NCBI RefSeq assembly: GCF_003012735.1
Contig: NZ_PXYI01000012.1
Coordinates: forward strand, 62,001 to 126,000
Reading direction: 5' to 3'
Origin: Allosphingosinicella deserti
GTDB taxonomy: Bacteria; Pseudomonadota; Alphaproteobacteria; Sphingomonadales; Sphingomonadaceae
DNA length: 64,000 nucleotides
How positions within the stretch are numbered: the first letter of the stretch is position 1; the number at the start of each line of letters is the position of its first letter. The notes beneath the pieces were generated by a model. It saw only the letters and a program-made list of their open reading frames with translations. It ran no database searches and had not been told where the DNA came from. Below, piece after piece: positions 7,156 to 17,050 of this stretch. The position numbers and the translations under genes are program-made.

Positions 7156-8306
7156 GCCGCGCCTCGACGATCGCAGCGGGGGTGCCGGGCCGCAGCCCGC
7201 GGGTGCTGATCACTGCCGACGCGGTCGGCGGCGTCTGGCAGTATAGCAACGAGCTCGCCGCCGGCCTGACGCGCCTCGGCATCGAGACCATCCTTGCGGC
7301 GATGGGGCCCTCCCCGTCCGAAGCCCAGATCGCGGCAGCCTCGGCGATTCCGGGCGTTACCGTCATCGACACCGGCCTGACGCTCGACTGGCTCGCCTCC
7401 GACAGCGCGGCCGTGCGCAAGGCCGGAGACGCGATCCGCGAGATCGGCGCCGAACACAAAGCCGACATCATCCAGCTCAACACCCCGGCGCTCGCCGCGC
7501 AGACCAAGTTCGGCGCGCCGGTCGTCGCCGTCCAGCACAGCTGCGTCGCCAGCTGGTGGGACGCGGTCCAGGGCAGCGAACTTCCCCAGGATTTTGCCTG
7601 GCGGACCAAGCTGGTCGGCGCCGGCCTTCGCGCCGCCGACGTCGTGGTCACGCCCACCGCCGCCTTCGGCGAGGCGACCCGCCGGCTCTACGACCTGCCG
7701 CAGGCACCGCGGACCGTACACAACGGCCGCACCCCGCTGCCCGTTTCCGACGGTGCCGCCCATGATTTCGTGTTCACCGCCGGACGGCTGTGGGACGAAG
7801 GCAAGAACGTCCGCACGATCGACGGCGCCGCCAAGGGCCTCGGCGTGCCGGTCCATGCCGCCGGGCCGCTCAAGGGTCCGAACGGCGCCGAAGTGATGTT
7901 CGACAATCTCCACTGCCTCGGCACCCTTTCCGAAGCCGAGATCGCCCGCTGGCTGTCGGCGCGGCCGGTGTTCGTTTCCTCGGCCCTCTACGAACCATTC
8001 GGCCTGTCCGTGCTCGAAGCGGCGGCGGCCGGCTGCGCGCTGATCCTGTCCGACATCCCGACCTTCCGCGAATTGTGGAGCGAGGTCGCCATCTTCGTGC
8101 CGGCGCGCGACGAAGCCGGCTTCACCCGCGCGATCGCCGACCTGGTCGGCGACGAATTCGAGCGGACGATGATGGGCCGGGCGGCGCGCGAACGCGCGGC
8201 GCGGTTCACCGCCGATGCGATGGCGGCGCAGATGGCGAGCCTCTATCGCGGGCTGCTTCCGGCGATCCAACGGCCAGTGCTCGCCTCGGCCCGGGCGGCG
8301 GCGTGA
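7152..8306 (+). CDS. GT4-type glycosyltransferase
   Basis: A 384-residue GT-B fold glycosyltransferase. The N-terminal half carries the glycine-rich acceptor-site loop (TADAVGGVWQYSNELA), as in glycogen synthase-like and GT4 enzymes. The C-terminal half has the donor-binding signature with the EX7E motif EPFGLSVLE at about residues 280-288, followed by AAAAGCALILSDIPTFRELW. It lacks a signal peptide and membrane segments, so it is a cytosolic or peripherally bound enzyme using a nucleotide sugar. The start GTG at 7152 overlaps the upstream TGA (GTGA). It probably adds one sugar supplied by the two upstream SDR enzymes or by the UXS downstream. Donor and acceptor cannot be read from the sequence. 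Confidence 0.9.
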   Translation: MSRASTIAAGVPGRSPRVLITADAVGGVWQYSNELAAGLTRLGIETILAAMGPSPSEAQIAAASAIPGVTVIDTGLTLDWLASDSAAVRKAGDAIREIGAEHKADIIQLNTPALAAQTKFGAPVVAVQHSCVASWWDAVQGSELPQDFAWRTKLVGAGLRAADVVVTPTAAFGEATRRLYDLPQAPRTVHNGRTPLPVSDGAAHDFVFTAGRLWDEGKNVRTIDGAAKGLGVPVHAAGPLKGPNGAEVMFDNLHCLGTLSEAEIARWLSARPVFVSSALYEPFGLSVLEAAAAGCALILSDIPTFRELWSEVAIFVPARDEAGFTRAIADLVGDEFERTMMGRAARERAARFTADAMAAQMASLYRGLLPAIQRPVLASARAAA

Positions 8307-8314
8307 GGCAGGCC

Positions 8315-9436
8315 ATGAAGATCGTCTACTTCACCCATTCGCTCGCCTCGTGCTGGAATCACGGCAACGCCCACTTTTTGCGCGGCGTGCTGCGCGAGCT
8401 GATCGAGCGCGGCCATGACGTCACCGCCTACGAGCCGGAAGGCGCCTGGAGCCTGCAGAACCTGCTCGCCGATCACGGCGAGGACGGGCTTGCCGCCTAT
8501 CGCAGCCTCTACCCGGAGCTGGGGTCGCAAAGCTTCGCGGCGGGCACCGATCTGGCGGCGCTGACCGACGGCGCCGATCTGGTCATCGTCCACGAATGGA
8601 ACGAGCCGGCGCTCGTCGCCGAGATCGGCCGGCTGCGTGCGGCCGGCGGGCGGTTCACCTTGCTGTTCCACGACACCCATCACCGCGCCGTCTCCGATCC
8701 GGAGGCGATCCGGGCGTTCGATCTTTCGGGCTATGACGGCGTGCTCGCGTTCGGCGAAACCCTGGCCGAAGTCTATCGGCGCTGGGGCTGGGAAGGCCGC
8801 GTCTTCGTCTGGCACGAGGCCGCCGACATCCGCCTCTTCCACCCGCCGGAGAGCGAAAGCGAGCGCTCCGGCCTGGTCTGGATCGGAAATTGGGGCGACG
8901 GAGAGCGCACCCGGGAGATCGAGGATTTCCTGCTGGCGCCGGCGCGCACGGCCGGGCTTCCGCTGGACATTTACGGCGTTCGCTATCCGGCGGACGCATT
9001 GTCGCTGCTCGAACGCTACGGCGTTGCCTATCGCGGCTGGCTGCCCAATGCCCGGGCGCCGGAGGTCTTCGCCCGTCATCTCGCCACCGTCCATGTGCCG
9101 CGGCGATTCTATTCGACCATCCTGCCGGGCATCCCGACCATCCGCGTGTTCGAGGCCCTGGCCTGCGGCATCCCGTTGCTTTCGGCACCCTGGGAGGACA
9201 GCGAGCAATTGTTCCGGCCGGGCAAGGATTTCCTCTACGCGCGCTCCGGCCAGGAGATGACCCGCCTGCTCCGCGACGTTCGCGAGGATTCCGCCCTGCG
9301 CGCCGCTTTAATCGGAAGCGGGCTGGAGACGATCCGCGCGCGCCACACCTGCGGCCACCGCGCCGACGAGCTCCTCGCCATCCTCGACACCCTCGCGCGC
9401 TCCGCCGCGCCCGCTGCCATGAGTCTGACCGCATGA
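8315..9436 (+). CDS. CgeB-like glycosyltransferase, copy 1
   Basis: A 373-residue protein of the CgeB/YkvP-like glycosyltransferase group. The N-terminus MKIVYFTHSLASCWNHGNAH resembles those of the two following genes, with their shared (S/A)-x-W-x-(H/N)-G near residue 15. The C-terminal donor domain carries IRVFEALACGIPLLSAPWED followed by QLFRPGKDF, the pattern of the PF13524-type C-terminal domain. Start: ATG at 8315, 8 bp after the GT4 stop, with GAGGCAGG just upstream; a GTG at 8303 would add four residues. It is the most divergent of the three CgeB-like proteins. The triplication suggests several successive transfers on the same acceptor, or three related donors. Confidence 0.85.
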   Translation: MKIVYFTHSLASCWNHGNAHFLRGVLRELIERGHDVTAYEPEGAWSLQNLLADHGEDGLAAYRSLYPELGSQSFAAGTDLAALTDGADLVIVHEWNEPALVAEIGRLRAAGGRFTLLFHDTHHRAVSDPEAIRAFDLSGYDGVLAFGETLAEVYRRWGWEGRVFVWHEAADIRLFHPPESESERSGLVWIGNWGDGERTREIEDFLLAPARTAGLPLDIYGVRYPADALSLLERYGVAYRGWLPNARAPEVFARHLATVHVPRRFYSTILPGIPTIRVFEALACGIPLLSAPWEDSEQLFRPGKDFLYARSGQEMTRLLRDVREDSALRAALIGSGLETIRARHTCGHRADELLAILDTLARSAAPAAMSLTA

Positions 9437-10521
9437 AGATCGCCTTTTACGGCTCGAGCCTGCTCTCCTCCTACTGGAACGGCGCCGCGACTTATTATCG
9501 CGGGCTGCTGCGCGACCTTGCGGGCCGCGGCTACCAGATCACCTTCTACGAACCGGATGCATTCGACCGCCAGAAGCATCGCGACATCGATCCGCCGGAA
9601 TGGGCGCGCTCGGTCGTCTACGAAGCCAATGAGGAGGGGCTGCGCTCCGTCCTGCAGGAGGCGAAGGCCGCCGATATCGTCGTCAAGGCGAACGGAGTCG
9701 GCGTGTTCGACACCGAGCTTCTGGAGGGCATCGTCACCCACAGCCGCGACGATGCGCTGCGGATCTTCTGGGACGTCGACGCCGCCGCGACGCTCGACGA
9801 GATGCGCGCCGACGAGAGCCACGTCGTGCGCCGCACGCTGGACGATCTCGACATGGTGCTGACCTATGGCGGCGGCCCGCCGGTGATTTCCGCTTATGAA
9901 GGCTTCGGCGCACGCCGCTGCGTGCCGATCTACAATGCGCTCGATCCGACCACCCACCATCCGGCCGACGCCGATCCGGCGTTCGCGTCCGATCTCGCCT
10001 TTCTCGGCAACCGCCTTCCGGACCGCGAGGCGCGGGTCGAGGAATTCTTCCTGCGTGCCGCCGCCGCGCTTCCCGAGCGAAGCTTTCTGATCGGCGGCAA
10101 TGGCTGGGATTCGAAGCCGATGCCGGCCAATGTCCGCCATCTCGGCCACGTCTACACCCACCAGCACAATGCCTTCAACTGCACCCCGCTGGCGGTGCTC
10201 AACGTCGCCCGTGACAGTATGGCCGATGTCGGATTCTCCCCCGCGACGCGGGTGTTCGAGGCCGCCGGCGCCGCCGCCTGCCTGATCACCGACGCGTGGG
10301 AAGGAATCGAGCAATTCCTCGAGCCCGACAGCGAAGTGCTGGTCGCCCGCGACGGCCAGGACGTCGCCGACCATGTCGCGGCGCTGACCCCAGAACGGGC
10401 GAAGGCGATCGGCGCGGCCGCGTTGCGCCGGGTTCTAGCCGAGCACACCTACACGCATCGCGGCGAGCAGGTCGACGCCTTGTGGAAGAGCCTCCTGCAG
10501 CCGGAACGGAGCGCCGCCTGA
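9433..10521 (+). CDS. CgeB-like glycosyltransferase, copy 2
   Basis: A 362-residue GT-B protein. N-terminus MKIAFYGSSLLSSYWNGAA, middle segment with FWDVDAAATLDEM and LTYGGGPPVISAYE, C-terminal donor-binding block RVFEAAGAAACLITDAWEGI followed by EVLVARDGQDVADHV. The next gene shares this layout closely: FYDIDTPVTL, SFTGGPTL, RLFEAAASAVPIVSDRWEGL. Both are exactly 362 residues, so they look like a tandem duplication. The start ATG overlaps the upstream stop by four bases (ATGA), and the stop overlaps the next ATG by one (TGATG). Cytosolic; donor and acceptor unknown. CgeB in Bacillus glycosylates the spore crust, but similarity to that protein is at family level only. Confidence 0.87.
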   Translation: MKIAFYGSSLLSSYWNGAATYYRGLLRDLAGRGYQITFYEPDAFDRQKHRDIDPPEWARSVVYEANEEGLRSVLQEAKAADIVVKANGVGVFDTELLEGIVTHSRDDALRIFWDVDAAATLDEMRADESHVVRRTLDDLDMVLTYGGGPPVISAYEGFGARRCVPIYNALDPTTHHPADADPAFASDLAFLGNRLPDREARVEEFFLRAAAALPERSFLIGGNGWDSKPMPANVRHLGHVYTHQHNAFNCTPLAVLNVARDSMADVGFSPATRVFEAAGAAACLITDAWEGIEQFLEPDSEVLVARDGQDVADHVAALTPERAKAIGAAALRRVLAEHTYTHRGEQVDALWKSLLQPERSAA

Positions 10522-11609
10522 TGCGCCTCGTCGTCCTTGGGCTGAGCCTGTCGTCGAGCTGGGGCAACGGCCACGCCACCACCTTCCGCGCCTTGCTGAA
10601 GGCGTTCGCCGCGCGCGGCCACGACATATTGTTCCTGGAACGGGACGTGCCCTGGTACGCCGCCAACCGCGACGTCACCGATCCCGATTATTGCGTGCTG
10701 CGTTATTATGCGAACCTTGCCGGGCTCGAGGAGTGGCGCGAGGTGATCGCCGAGGCGGACGCGGTGATCGTCGGATCCTATGTGCCCGACGGTGTCGCGG
10801 TCGGCCGCTTCGTCCAGGAGAATGCCCGCGGCGTCACCGCATTCTACGACATCGACACGCCGGTGACCCTGGCCAAGCTCGCGCGCGGCGATTTCGAATA
10901 TCTCTCGCCCGAGATCATCCCCGGCTATGACGTCTACCTGTCGTTCACCGGCGGACCGACCCTGCGCCACATCGAGCGGGAATTCGGCTCACCGGCGGCG
11001 CGGGCGCTCTATTGCTCGGTCGATCCCGAGGCCTATCCGCCGCTCGACGTGCCCAAGACATGGGATCTTTCCTATCTGGGTACCTACAGCCCGGATCGGC
11101 AGCCGACCCTGGAGCGGCTGCTGATCGAGCCGGCGCGGGCAATGCCCGACCGCCGCTTCGTCGTCGCGGGGCCGCAATATCCCGACGGCATCGACTGGCC
11201 GGCGAATGTCGAACGGATCGAGCATCTCCCGCCGGCCGAGCATCCCGGCTTCTATTCCGCGTCGCTGTACACGCTGAACGTCACCCGCGCCGACATGATC
11301 TCGGCCGGCTGGTCGCCGTCGGTGCGGCTGTTCGAGGCGGCCGCGTCGGCGGTACCGATCGTGTCCGATCGCTGGGAAGGGCTGGACAGCCTGTTCGCCC
11401 CCGGGCGCGAGATCGTGCTCGCCGACACCAGTGACGATGTCGTCCGATTGCTGTCGGACACGGATGCGGCGCAGGCCTCGGCAATGGGCAATGCGGCCCG
11501 CGCCCGGGTGCTGCACGGCCACACCGCGGCCGACCGTGCCGCGGAGCTCGAAGCCTCTCTCGAAGAAGCGCTGGCCGCGGCGCGGCCGCAGCTTGTGAAC
11601 GCGGAATGA
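10521..11609 (+). CDS. CgeB-like glycosyltransferase, copy 3
   Basis: A 362-residue paralogue of the preceding gene, starting at the ATG that shares one base with its stop. N-terminus MRLVVLGLSLSSSWGNGHA; central FYDIDTPVTLAKL and YLSFTGGPTL; C-terminal WSPSVRLFEAAASAVPIVSD with the WEGLDSLFAPG donor-site loop. No signal peptide or transmembrane segment. It is the last gene of the uninterrupted overlap chain that begins at 4934; the next gene (UXS) follows after 113 bp with its own probable promoter. The conserved acidic FxD(I/V)D segment in copies 2 and 3 would be a good place to look for metal or donor contacts. Confidence 0.87.
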   Translation: MRLVVLGLSLSSSWGNGHATTFRALLKAFAARGHDILFLERDVPWYAANRDVTDPDYCVLRYYANLAGLEEWREVIAEADAVIVGSYVPDGVAVGRFVQENARGVTAFYDIDTPVTLAKLARGDFEYLSPEIIPGYDVYLSFTGGPTLRHIEREFGSPAARALYCSVDPEAYPPLDVPKTWDLSYLGTYSPDRQPTLERLLIEPARAMPDRRFVVAGPQYPDGIDWPANVERIEHLPPAEHPGFYSASLYTLNVTRADMISAGWSPSVRLFEAAASAVPIVSDRWEGLDSLFAPGREIVLADTSDDVVRLLSDTDAAQASAMGNAARARVLHGHTAADRAAELEASLEEALAAARPQLVNAE

Positions 11610-11722
11610 TCGCGAAAAATGGGGATCGTTGCAGAGGTGAACCAAGTGCGATCTTCGGTGTTTAGCTAAGTAGTTGTCGACGTTGAAGATCATGATAAGC
11701 TGACGAAGCAAGGGAGCGGCGC

Positions 11723-12745
<1,023 letters not shown>

Positions 12746-12764
12746 AAACGATCACCCGGCCGCG

Positions 12765-12795
12765 AGCCCTTCCCGCGCGGCGTGCGGGAGGGGCT
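12765..12795 (+). terminator. GC-rich hairpin after the UXS gene
   Basis: AGCCCTTCCCGC pairs with GCGGGAGGGGCT across a 7-base loop (12 bp, one G-T pair). It begins 20 bp after the UXS stop and is followed only by TTCC, so termination strength is uncertain. It resembles the hairpin after metK. Confidence 0.6.
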
Positions 12796-12829
12796 TCCTA
12801 GATCCTTGGAGTGCCGCGATTTTGGAGTC

Positions 12830-12849
12830 GTCAGACGATTCCGTCTGAC
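12830..12849 (-). terminator. Perfect 8-bp hairpin after the VOC gene
   Basis: GTCAGACG and CGTCTGAC flank a 4-base loop, lying 11 bp beyond the stop of the leftward VOC-family gene. No T-run follows. Together with the hairpin at 12765-12795 it separates two convergent genes. Confidence 0.5.
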
Positions 12850-12859
12850 TGCAAATCGC

Positions 12860-13282
12860 TCATTTCGCGAACAGATTGTCCGGATTGGCCATCGCCTTGA
12901 TCTCGATCGCATTGCCCGACGGATCGAGGAAGAACATCGTCGCCTGCTCGCCGGGCTGGCCGCGAAAGCGCACGGCCGGCGCAATCACGAATTCGGTTCC
13001 TGCGGCACTAAGCCGATCCGCGAGCGCCTGCCACGCGTCCATGGTCAGCACCGCGCCGAAATGCGGCACCGGCACGTCGTGGTCGTCGACCGGATTGTGG
13101 CGCACGCGTGGGGCCGCATCCGGCGAGAGATGGGCGACGATCTGATGACCGAAGAAGTCGAAATCGATCCATTCTGCCGCGCTTCGGCCCTCGGGGCAGC
13201 CGAGCAGGCCGCCGTAGAAGGCGCGCGCCGCGTCGAGATCTTGGACGGGGAATGCGAGATGGAAGGGCGGAAGCGTCGGCAT
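12860..13282 (-). CDS. VOC family (glyoxalase/dioxygenase-fold) protein
   Basis: A 140-residue protein made of two beta-alpha-beta3 modules typical of the vicinal oxygen chelate superfamily. The first metal-ligand region is [19 protein letters not shown], and the second module ends with [16 protein letters not shown], where the glutamate is a usual metal ligand. The central part contains [20 protein letters not shown], which resembles the second set of metal ligands. Relatives include glyoxalase I, fosfomycin-resistance proteins and extradiol dioxygenases; nothing in the sequence chooses between them. The start ATG at 13282 stands about 100 bp from the divergent lnt start. Cytosolic, single gene, substrate unknown. 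Confidence 0.85.
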   Translation of the reverse strand: MPTLPPFHLAFPVQDLDAARAFYGGLLGCPEGRSAAEWIDFDFFGHQIVAHLSPDAAPRVRHNPVDDHDVPVPHFGAVLTMDAWQALADRLSAAGTEFVIAPAVRFRGQPGEQATMFFLDPSGNAIEIKAMANPDNLFAK

Positions 13283-13383
13283 CCCTCCTGTCTAGCGCCG
13301 GTGGCGGCCGCCACCAAGGCTCGGCTTTTCTCGGCCACGCTTCTTCGGCATGGAGGAACCATGGCCCGTCCGACCTTCGCCGC

Positions 13384-14958
13384 ATGAAGAAGAATTTCCT
13401 CGCCCTCGCCGCCGGCCTGATCGCCGCCTGCGGCTATGCCCCACTGAAAGCCTGGCCGCTGACCCTGCTCGCCATGGCGCTTTTGCTGTGGCTGGTCGCC
13501 GATGCTCCTCGCCTGCGCAGCGCGCTCGCCCGCGGCTGGTGGTTCGGAGTCGGCCATTTCACCCTCGGGCTCAACTGGATCGCCACCGCCTTCACCTTCC
13601 AGGCGGCGATGCCGGCCTGGCTCGGCTGGATCGCGGTCGTGTTGCTGTCGCTCTATCTCGCCGTCTATCCGGCCGTGGCGACAGGTCTCGCGTGGCGCTG
13701 GGGCACGGCGCGGTCGTCGGCCGGGACAACCGGCGGGACCGACGCCCTGCGCCTGGTGCTGATGTTCGCGGCGGCGTGGATCGTCACCGAATGGCTGCGC
13801 GCGACTTTGTTCACTGGGTTCGCCTGGAACCCGCTCGGCGTGGCGCTGCTGCCAACCCCGGTGTCGTGGACCGCAATGTGGATCGGGACCTACGGACTTT
13901 CCGGCATCACCATTCTCTGCGCCGGAATGCTGCTGATCCTCTGGCACCGCCAATGGCGGCCGGCCGCGGGCCTCGCTGCCGCGCTTGCGGCGGCGGTTGG
14001 CGGCGCGGCGTTGACCAGCCGTCCGGCCGAAGGCGCCGCCCGGGTCGCCCTGCGCATCGTGCAGCCCAATATCGGCCAGCAGGAGAAGTGGCGGGAGGGG
14101 TTCGAGGCGGTGAACATGGCACGCCTCGAGACGCTCTCCGCCGGGCCGCCGCCGGCCGAGCCGCGACTGCTGCTGTGGCCCGAGGCCGCGATCACCGAGC
14201 CGCTGCAGACCGAGCTCGATTATCTGCCGCTGCAGCGCGACGCGGCCTTGCTCCGCCGCGAGGTCGGTGCGCTCCTGCGGCCCGGCGACCTGTTGCTGTC
14301 CGGCGGCATCACCTGGCGTTCGGCGACGGGTAAAGACCTGACCAGCGCCACCAACAGCGTGTTCGCGATCGGCGCGGGAGGCCGCATTCTCGCGCGCTAC
14401 GACAAGGCGCATCTCGTTCCCTATGGCGAATATCTGCCGATGCGGCCGATCCTTTCGGCGATCGGGCTGTCGCGGCTGGCGCCGGGCGACGTCGATTTCG
14501 ACGCCGGCCCGGGCGCGCAGACGCTCGATCTGCCGCTGGTCGGCAAGGCGGGGTTCCAGCTCTGCTACGAGATCATCTTTTCGGGCGAAGTCGTCGACCG
14601 GCGGAATCGTCCGGCCTTCCTGTTCAATCCGTCGAACGATGCCTGGTTCGGCGCCTGGGGCCCGCCGCAGCACCTCGCCCAGGCACGTCTCCGCGCGCTC
14701 GAGGAAGGCCTGCCGGTGCTCCGGTCCACTCCCACCGGGATCAGTGCGGTGATCGATGCAGAGGGAAGCCTGCTCGCCAGCCTGCCGTGGCGGGAGCGGG
14801 GCGTGATCGACACGCGCCTGCCCCTGCCCAAGCCGCCGACCCTGTTCGCGCACTTCGGCAACGTGCTGCCGCTCGCCTTTGCGCTCCTGCTCGCCGGGCT
14901 TGCGATCGTGATCGGGCGACGAGCAGGGGCCATTGCGAACCGGCCGGAGACGCGCTAG
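13384..14958 (+). CDS. lnt: Apolipoprotein N-acyltransferase
   Basis: Lnt adds the third acyl chain to the N-terminal cysteine of lipoproteins in the inner membrane. The 524-residue protein has about six hydrophobic segments in its first 210 residues, then a periplasmic nitrilase-like domain. The catalytic Glu-Lys-Cys triad can be read as Glu in LLLWPEAAI (about 266), Lys in RYDKAHLVPYGE (about 341) and Cys in QLCYEIIF (about 394). A last membrane helix (NVLPLAFALLLAGLAIVIG) closes the protein. The ATG at 13384 puts the first hydrophobic helix right at the N-terminus; the frame is open further upstream but that region overlaps the VOC gene on the other strand. It precedes metK by 79 bp. Its clients would include the several lipoproteins in this window. 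Confidence 0.95.
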   Translation: MKKNFLALAAGLIAACGYAPLKAWPLTLLAMALLLWLVADAPRLRSALARGWWFGVGHFTLGLNWIATAFTFQAAMPAWLGWIAVVLLSLYLAVYPAVATGLAWRWGTARSSAGTTGGTDALRLVLMFAAAWIVTEWLRATLFTGFAWNPLGVALLPTPVSWTAMWIGTYGLSGITILCAGMLLILWHRQWRPAAGLAAALAAAVGGAALTSRPAEGAARVALRIVQPNIGQQEKWREGFEAVNMARLETLSAGPPPAEPRLLLWPEAAITEPLQTELDYLPLQRDAALLRREVGALLRPGDLLLSGGITWRSATGKDLTSATNSVFAIGAGGRILARYDKAHLVPYGEYLPMRPILSAIGLSRLAPGDVDFDAGPGAQTLDLPLVGKAGFQLCYEIIFSGEVVDRRNRPAFLFNPSNDAWFGAWGPPQHLAQARLRALEEGLPVLRSTPTGISAVIDAEGSLLASLPWRERGVIDTRLPLPKPPTLFAHFGNVLPLAFALLLAGLAIVIGRRAGAIANRPETR

Positions 14959-14968
14959 GAGCGGCCGC

Positions 14969-14988
14969 ATATAAGGATATCTTTATAT
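14969..14988. promoter_or_regulatory. 20-bp palindromic operator upstream of metK
   Basis: ATATAAGGATATCTTTATAT is a palindrome centred on GATATC with one imperfect pair. It ends 49 bp before the metK ATG, in an otherwise GC-rich gap, so it stands out strongly. ArsR-family SahR regulators, which sense S-adenosylhomocysteine, are known to control methionine-cycle genes including metK in proteobacteria through A/T-rich palindromes of this kind; assigning this site to SahR is inference. Confidence 0.65.
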
Positions 14989-15037
14989 CCGCATCTCCAC
15001 CCCGATCAGCTCACACGAGGAAGGCCGGTTCTCTCCC

Positions 15038-16249
15038 ATGCGCAGCAACTATCTCTTCACGTCCGAGTCGGTGTCCGAAGGCCATCCGGACAAAGTCGCC
15101 GACCAGATTTCGGACGCGATCGTCGATCTCTTCCTGTCGAAGGATCCGGAAGCGCGCATCGCTTGCGAGACTCTGACCACCACCCAGCTCGTCGTCCTGG
15201 CCGGCGAAATCCGTTGCAAGGGCGTCTACGAGAATGATGCCTGGGTCGACGGCGCCGAGGACGAGATCGAGCGCGCCGTCCGCGAGACGGTGAAGCGCAT
15301 CGGCTACGAGCAGGACGGCTTCCACTGGGAGCAGTTCACCTTCCATAACAAGCTGCACGGCCAGTCGGCGCACATCGCGCAGGGCGTGGATGCGAGCGGG
15401 AACAAGGACGAAGGCGCCGGCGACCAGGGCATCATGTTCGGTTTCGCCTGCGACGAGACCCCGGACCTGATGCCGGCGACGCTCTATTACAGCCACAAGA
15501 TCCTGGAGCGCATGGCCGCCGACCGCCACTCCGGCGCGGCGCCGTTCCTGGAACCCGACGCGAAGAGCCAGGTCACCCTGCGCTTCGAAAATGGCGAGCC
15601 AGTCGCCGCTACCGCGATCGTCGTCTCGACCCAGCATGGCAAGGGCTATGACCAGGGCGACAACGAGGCCGAGCTCAAGGCCTATGTGAAGAAGGTCGTC
15701 GCCGACATCCTCCCGGCCGCGCTCCTCTCGGACGAGACCGTCTACCACATCAACCCGACCGGCAGCTTCGAGATCGGTGGCCCGGACGGCGACGCCGGCC
15801 TCACCGGCCGCAAGATCATCGTCGACACCTATGGCGGCGCCGCGCCGCACGGCGGCGGCGCCTTCTCCGGCAAGGATCCGACCAAGGTCGACCGGTCGGC
15901 AGCCTACATCTCGCGCTACCTCGCCAAGAACATCGTCGCCGCCGGCCTCGCCCGCCGCTGCACGATCCAGCTGGCTTACGCGATCGGCGTGTCCGAGCCG
16001 CTCTCGCTCTACGTCGACACCCACGGCACCGGCACGGTCGGCGACGCGGAAATCGAGAAGGCGATCATGAGCATCTCCGACCTCGGCGGCCTCACCCCGC
16101 GCGGCATCCGCACCCATCTCGGCCTCAACAAGCCGATCTACGCCCGCACTGCCGCATACGGGCATTTCGGCCGCAAGCCCGAGGGCGACTTCTTCCCTTG
16201 GGAGAAGACGGACCTCGCCGATCGGCTCAAGGCGGCGCTCGCTTCCTGA
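15038..16249 (+). CDS. metK: S-adenosylmethionine synthetase
   Basis: Makes S-adenosylmethionine from methionine and ATP; cytosolic tetramer. The 403-residue protein begins with the family hallmark [14 protein letters not shown] and contains the ATP-binding [10 protein letters not shown] near residue 130. The glycine-rich phosphate loop [19 protein letters not shown] is near residue 270. Alphaproteobacterial MetK proteins are often slightly longer than the 384-residue E. coli enzyme, as here. The start ATG has GAGGAAGG about 13 bases upstream. The 20-bp palindrome at 14969-14988 suggests feedback control by a methionine-cycle regulator, and the hairpin at 16330-16353 likely ends the transcript before trmB. 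It supplies SAM to the methyltransferases in this window (TrmB and the CmoB-like protein). Confidence 0.98.
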   Translation: MRSNYLFTSESVSEGHPDKVADQISDAIVDLFLSKDPEARIACETLTTTQLVVLAGEIRCKGVYENDAWVDGAEDEIERAVRETVKRIGYEQDGFHWEQFTFHNKLHGQSAHIAQGVDASGNKDEGAGDQGIMFGFACDETPDLMPATLYYSHKILERMAADRHSGAAPFLEPDAKSQVTLRFENGEPVAATAIVVSTQHGKGYDQGDNEAELKAYVKKVVADILPAALLSDETVYHINPTGSFEIGGPDGDAGLTGRKIIVDTYGGAAPHGGGAFSGKDPTKVDRSAAYISRYLAKNIVAAGLARRCTIQLAYAIGVSEPLSLYVDTHGTGTVGDAEIEKAIMSISDLGGLTPRGIRTHLGLNKPIYARTAAYGHFGRKPEGDFFPWEKTDLADRLKAALAS

Positions 16250-16329
16250 TCAGCCCGATTGCGCCAGCCTTGGACGACTCGTTCCGGGGACGAACCGCGC
16301 CTCTGATAATCCAGTGAAAACCGGTTCTG

Positions 16330-16353
16330 GCCCCTCCCCTCCGGGGGAGGGGC
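16330..16353 (+). terminator. GC-rich hairpin after metK
   Basis: GCCCCTCCCC pairs perfectly with GGGGAGGGGC across a TCCG loop and is followed by TTGTTAT. It lies 80 bp after the metK stop and only 16 bp before the trmB GTG, so it may attenuate rather than fully stop transcription. Confidence 0.7.
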
Positions 16354-16369
16354 TTGTTATGGGCGGCGC

Positions 16370-17050
16370 GTGAACGATCCCACCACCATCCGCCGCCTCT
16401 ACGGGCGCCGCTCCGGCCACAAGCTTCGCCAGGGGCAGGCCGCCCTCCTGGAGGAATTGCTGCCCGCAATCAGCGTGCCCGACAGCGGGCCGCTCGATTC
16501 CAAGGGCCTGTTCGGGTCGGACCGGCCGCTGCACTTCGAGATCGGCTTCGGCTCCGGCGAGCATCTGGCCTACCGCGCCGATCTGCTCCCGGATCATGCC
16601 TTCATCGGCGCCGAGCCGTTCCTCAACGGCGTGGTCGGCGCGCTCACCCATGTTCGCGACAAGCACCTCACCAACGTGCGGCTGCACATGGGCGACGCGC
16701 TGACGGTGCTGGAGCGGCTGCCCGACCACTCGCTGAGCTTCGTCTATCTGCTCCACCCCGATCCCTGGCCGAAGGCGCGCCACGCCAAGCGGCGGATGCT
16801 CAACCATGGGCCGCTCGATCTGATCGCCGCGAAGTTGAAACCTGGCGGCGAGTTCCGGCTTGGCACCGACGATCCCACCTATTGCCGCTGGTCGATGATG
16901 GTGATGAACCAGCGTACCGACTTCGAATGGCTGGCCGAGAGCGCCAAGGATTTTCTCACCCGCCCCGGCGGCTGGCCGGAAACTCGCTACGAGGCCAAGG
17001 CGCGGCGCAAGGGCCACGAAGTCTGGTATTTCCGCTACCGGCGGGCCTGA
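16370..17050 (+). CDS. trmB: tRNA (guanine-N7)-methyltransferase
   Basis: Methylates N7 of G46 in the variable loop of tRNAs using SAM. The 226-residue protein has the SAM-binding motif FEIGFGSGEHL, the acidic GAEPFLNGVVGAL, and the TrmB-specific HPDPWPKARHAKRRM block that binds tRNA. It ends with the characteristic TRYEAKARRKGHEVWYFRY segment. The start is GTG at 16370. A normal neighbour for trmB in sphingomonads would be rimP; here an accessory block of about 11 kb separates them. Confidence 0.96.
   Translation: MNDPTTIRRLYGRRSGHKLRQGQAALLEELLPAISVPDSGPLDSKGLFGSDRPLHFEIGFGSGEHLAYRADLLPDHAFIGAEPFLNGVVGALTHVRDKHLTNVRLHMGDALTVLERLPDHSLSFVYLLHPDPWPKARHAKRRMLNHGPLDLIAAKLKPGGEFRLGTDDPTYCRWSMMVMNQRTDFEWLAESAKDFLTRPGGWPETRYEAKARRKGHEVWYFRYRRA

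Noticed and set aside
10541-10556. GGGCTGAGCCTGTCG inside the third CgeB-like gene, like the repeat core at 40691
   Set aside because: It encodes the conserved N-terminal LGLSLSS shared with the paralogues, has no second arm, and is best explained as chance.
13045-14970. Very long open frame opposite lnt (about 640 codons)
   Set aside because: It lies on the complementary strand of a gene with full Lnt motifs; its translation is Arg/Gln-rich with no domain. High GC makes such shadow frames common.
14959-15037. SAM riboswitch before metK
   Set aside because: The leader is only 79 bases and lacks the conserved SAM-I or SAM-II cores; the visible signal is a DNA palindrome more like an operator.
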